Positions 28,325 to 30,393 of a stretch of DNA of 30,393 nucleotides are shown here, piece by piece. The notes beneath the pieces are model-generated. The model was not told the origin of the DNA. It saw only the letters and a program-made list of their open reading frames with translations, and searched no databases. Numbering within the stretch: position 1 is the first letter of the stretch; the number at the start of each line of letters is the position of its first letter. Origin of the DNA: a virus. The translations under genes were made by a program, and so were the position numbers. The stretch lies in the IMG/VR virus record IMGVR_UViG_3300034104_001181, positions 1-30,393 of that record. One strand, 5' to 3'.

Positions 28325-28548
28325 TGGATAAAGAAAGAATAGAAGAACATTTTAAAATAGCTTTGTATGAACTTGAAAACGGATCTACAATAGATGAACT
28401 AAGAGAAATTATTACAGAATATGAAGCTGTAGAAGATTACGAGGTTTGTGCTGGTATTTATAGAGCTATTGAAATGGTTTCTTTTATAACTTTAACTGTA
28501 TTTGCAAAACAATTAGGAAGTAAAATAAGATTAAGATTTAAGAAATGA
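28324..28548 (+). CDS. Hypothetical protein
   Basis: This 74-residue helical protein begins MDKERIEEHFKIALYELENG. It is acidic for most of its length, with a basic C-terminus QLGSKIRLRFKK. The region IYRAIEMVSFITLTVFAKQL is hydrophobic but not a clear membrane helix. I do not recognise it. It is in a tight operon: one-base overlap upstream, 4 bp (ATGA) downstream. Confidence 0.66.
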   Translation: MDKERIEEHFKIALYELENGSTIDELREIITEYEAVEDYEVCAGIYRAIEMVSFITLTVFAKQLGSKIRLRFKK

Positions 28549-28976
28549 TTAAAGAAGAAATAAAAACTAAGATATTAAATACAATACAAAAAGTAACAGG
28601 AGTAGATATAACAACTAAAACAAGAAAGTATGAGTTTATAGAAGCTAGAATGATTTACTATAAGCTATTAAGAGATAGAGGATATTCTTTACAAGAAATA
28701 GGAGATACACTAGATAAAAACCACGCTACAGTATTACACGGAATTAATGTATTTAATGATATTAAAGATTACGATAAAGATTTAATGGAAAAGTACAGTG
28801 CAGCAATACAATTACTAGCAGGAGAAAAGATAAGCAAATATATTACACCAGATGAATATGCTGTAGAGTTTGCATACTGGTTACTAAAAGATAGCGACCT
28901 TGTTATTATTGATGTAAAAGATTTATTAAAAGAATTTAAAAAAGAAGTAGGATATGAATGTACTAAGCTTGTTTAA
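28545..28976 (+). CDS. DnaA domain IV-like DNA-binding protein
   Basis: This 143-residue protein has a helix-turn-helix near residues 35-70: EARMIYYKLLRDRGYSLQEI, then GDTLDKNHATVLHGINVFND. The 'G-x-x-L-x-[KR]-[DN]-H-[AS]-T-V-L-H-[GA]' signature (His60 to His65) is that of the DnaA C-terminal domain that reads DnaA boxes. No ATPase domain is present. It could bind the phage origin, recruit or block host DnaA, or act as a transcription regulator. The C-terminal half is unrecognised. It overlaps the methyltransferase gene by 23 bp. Confidence 0.74.
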   Translation: MIKEEIKTKILNTIQKVTGVDITTKTRKYEFIEARMIYYKLLRDRGYSLQEIGDTLDKNHATVLHGINVFNDIKDYDKDLMEKYSAAIQLLAGEKISKYITPDEYAVEFAYWLLKDSDLVIIDVKDLLKEFKKEVGYECTKLV

Positions 28977-29802
28977 TGGAATGAACACAGGTCGCCAAGC
29001 ATTAGAGAATGTAGGTATCAAAGTAAATAAATATTACTCAAGTGAAATTAAACCTTATGCAATAGAATTAACACAGCATCACTTCCCTGATACTATTCAG
29101 GTAGGAGATGTTACTAAATGGAAAGAGTGGGATATAGATTGGAGTAGTATTGATTTAGTATTAAGTGGATCACCTTGCCAAGATTTAAGTGCTGCAGGTA
29201 AAAGAGCAGGAATTAACGGAAAGAAGTCAAGTTTATTTTTTACATTTGTAGAAATATTAGAACATATAAAAGAATTAAACCCTAAAGTATTATTCTTACA
29301 AGAAAATGTAGGTAGTGCAAGAAAAGAAGATGTAGGTATTATGAGTAGAGCATTAGGAGTTTATCCTGTTAGAATTAATAGTAGTTTAGTAACTGCACAA
29401 TTAAGAGATAGATACTATTGGAGCAATATAAGAACTAAACAAGATGGTATGTTTGGAGATATTATAACTGATATACCACAGCCAAAAGATAGAGGAATAA
29501 TGTTTAAAGATATTATAACTAGTGGTGAAGTTGAAAGAGATAAAGCTTTAGCATTATTAGAAAGCGAAAGTAGAGTTTGTACAAGCCAGGAAAGTATTAA
29601 GAAAAGAGCAAAAAGGCAATTTATTAATATAATTTACGATGGAGATTTAGTAAGAACAGTAAACAAAATAGAAATGTGCCGTTTACAAGGTTTCCCTGAT
29701 GATTATTGTGATATACTTACAACTTTAAAAGCAGGTAGCTTACTAGGTGATGGTTGGACTTTACCAATAATAGAACATATATTTTCATTTATAAAAAACT
29801 AA
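28954..29802 (+). CDS. C5 cytosine DNA methyltransferase
   Basis: This 282-residue enzyme transfers a methyl group from SAM to C5 of cytosine. Motif I is VLSLFNGMNTGRQALENVGI; motif IV is SGSPCQDLSAAGKR with the catalytic Cys75; motif VI is FLQENVGS; motif VIII is AQLRDRYYW (Q149, R151, R153). The target recognition part lies about residues 165-240 and is short; EMCRLQGFPDDY and LGDGWTLPII (motifs IX/X) end it. No cognate restriction endonuclease is visible, so it is likely an orphan that protects phage DNA from host restriction. Confidence 0.94.
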   Translation: MNVLSLFNGMNTGRQALENVGIKVNKYYSSEIKPYAIELTQHHFPDTIQVGDVTKWKEWDIDWSSIDLVLSGSPCQDLSAAGKRAGINGKKSSLFFTFVEILEHIKELNPKVLFLQENVGSARKEDVGIMSRALGVYPVRINSSLVTAQLRDRYYWSNIRTKQDGMFGDIITDIPQPKDRGIMFKDIITSGEVERDKALALLESESRVCTSQESIKKRAKRQFINIIYDGDLVRTVNKIEMCRLQGFPDDYCDILTTLKAGSLLGDGWTLPIIEHIFSFIKN

Positions 29803-29805
29803 GAT

Positions 29806-30114
29806 ATGAATAAACAAAATATTTACGAAGTAATAGATATACTAAGAAAACAACCTAAGTGCTACCTATGGGATAAACAATACAATCAATGGGAAAAAGA
29901 CGACTTTACTTGTTTACAAACTATAATAGATAATACTTATGATGGTAAGATAAAAACTAAGAAAAGAAAAACAATTACAATACTATCACCAGATAAAGAA
30001 TTCTATACCTTTACAACCTATAAAGAAGCAGCTACTTTTTTAAAAGTTAAACTACCTGTAATATCTATAGCAGTAAAGAAAGGATATAATATTAACGGAC
30101 ACAAAATAGTTTAA
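29806..30114 (+). CDS. Small protein with NUMOD1-like DNA-binding end
   Basis: This 102-residue protein has an N-terminal part MNKQNIYEVIDILRKQPKCY, LWDKQYNQWEKDDF and a C-terminal part YTFTTYKEAATFLKVKLPVI, SIAVKKGYNINGHKIV. The 'a-A-x-F-L-x-V...I-S-x-A-[IV]-K-x-G-x-x-[IV]-x-G-[HY]-x-I' ending is the NUMOD1-type helix-turn-helix of homing endonucleases; no nuclease domain is present. It may be the remnant of a homing endonuclease or a regulator. It starts three bases after the methyltransferase stop. Confidence 0.6.
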   Translation: MNKQNIYEVIDILRKQPKCYLWDKQYNQWEKDDFTCLQTIIDNTYDGKIKTKKRKTITILSPDKEFYTFTTYKEAATFLKVKLPVISIAVKKGYNINGHKIV

Positions 30115-30117
30115 GAT

Positions 30118-30210
30118 ATGAATAAAAAACAAGAAACAATAATAATAGAAATTAGTGCTTGGTTAATAATAGCATCTATAATAGGTTTAATAATATATAA
30201 TACTATTTAA
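30118..30210 (+). CDS. Small single-pass membrane peptide
   Basis: This 30-residue protein begins MNKKQETIIIEISAWLIIAS and continues IIGLIIYNTI: one Ile-rich hydrophobic helix with a short polar start. It lies between the NUMOD1-like gene and the junction gene, with 3-bp and 1-bp gaps. The function is unknown. It is short, so it is supported by spacing and by the same leader GATATG as the preceding gene. Confidence 0.5.
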   Translation: MNKKQETIIIEISAWLIIASIIGLIIYNTI

Positions 30211-30211
30211 T

Positions 30212-30393
30212 ATGGCAGATATAGCTATGTGCAGAGATGTACTTTGTAAATCAAAAGAAACTTGTTACAGATTTAAAGCAACACCTGATAACTATAGACA
30301 ATCTTACTTAATACCTAATAGAGAAGAAGATGCTATTAATTGTAGTATGTATTGGGAATACTGTAATAAATGCCATCAATTAAATGGAGTACA
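30212..30393 (+). CDS. Small cysteine-rich phage protein, 5' part (3' part at 1-180)
   Basis: The gene begins at ATG 30212, one base after the stop of the 30-residue gene, and runs off the window end in frame with bases 138-180 at the left end. The first 60 residues carry C7, C12 and C18 and CYRFKATPDNYRQSYLIPNR. The full product is described at 1-180. The 137-bp terminal repeat starts at 30257, so all but the first 15 codons exist twice. Confidence 0.8.
   Translation, partial: MADIAMCRDVLCKSKETCYRFKATPDNYRQSYLIPNREEDAINCSMYWEYCNKCHQLNGV
30257..30393. repeat. Terminal direct repeat, right copy
   Basis: It matches 1-137 with one change (A at 30271, G at 15), synonymous in Arg codons AGA/AGG of the junction gene. 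Confidence 0.93.

Noticed and set aside
1-30393. Integrase, lysogeny repressor, attachment sites, tRNA genes, CRISPR array
   Set aside because: I looked for motifs of each (tyrosine or serine recombinase, CI/Cro-like HTH pair, cloverleaf, regular repeats) and saw none; the terminal repeat is explained by circularity, not by att sites.

Overview
The window looks like the complete genome of a small tailed (siphovirus-like) phage of a Bacteroidetes host, most likely a flavobacterium. The first 137 bases recur at the very end (30257-30393) with one mismatch, so the unit is circular or terminally redundant at about 30,256 bp; one gene runs through the junction. Support for the host group: very AT-rich DNA; promoters of the Bacteroidetes form (TTTG, 18 bp, TAnnTTTG); no Shine-Dalgarno sites but A-rich leaders such as TTTTTAAAATAAAA before ATG; and structural proteins of families I know from Flavobacteriia and Bacteroides phages. 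I see no integrase, excisionase or lysogeny repressor, so a virulent lifestyle is the simplest reading.

Layout. 1-450: small proteins, including the junction gene. 506-1994: small and large terminase. 1994-2767: small accessory genes around promoter module P1. 2863-9831: tail assembly chaperone with a -1 frameshift, tail terminator and completion proteins, two tail-tip proteins and a tape measure protein. 9873-13404: XkdF-like protease, small proteins, a three-gene minus-strand island (11115-11697), scaffold-like protein and major capsid protein. 13488-17156: tail tube, portal with a C-terminal extension, connector and adaptor proteins. 17143-19870: tail fibre and a small partner. 19854-21155: holin, M15 endolysin and a unimolecular spanin, each overlapping the next. 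21236-30210: early genes: two GIY-YIG endonucleases, NinG-like protein, ERF annealing protein, SSB-like protein, DnaB-like ATPase, sigma-like protein, DUF3310 protein, PD-(D/E)XK exonuclease, DnaA-domain-IV-like protein, a C5 cytosine methyltransferase and many small ORFs.

How it works together. The early half holds a replication/recombination set (ERF + SSB-like + exonuclease + NinG + helicase) and a methyltransferase that probably protects phage DNA. The structural half is one long plus-strand transcription direction, punctuated by GGGTAGC-type hairpin terminators. Four promoters (three plus, one minus) carry the same upstream signature: tandem TGTTAAA elements exactly 11 bp apart, about 32-43 bp upstream of the -7 box. 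This looks like an undescribed phage regulon. Structural genes instead share a TTAATTTTTAAAATAAAA-like leader. The other high-value observation is a hidden 85-codon reading frame (3351-3608) reached by slippage on a 9-T run, the gpG/gpGT arrangement of lambda in a Bacteroidetes phage.
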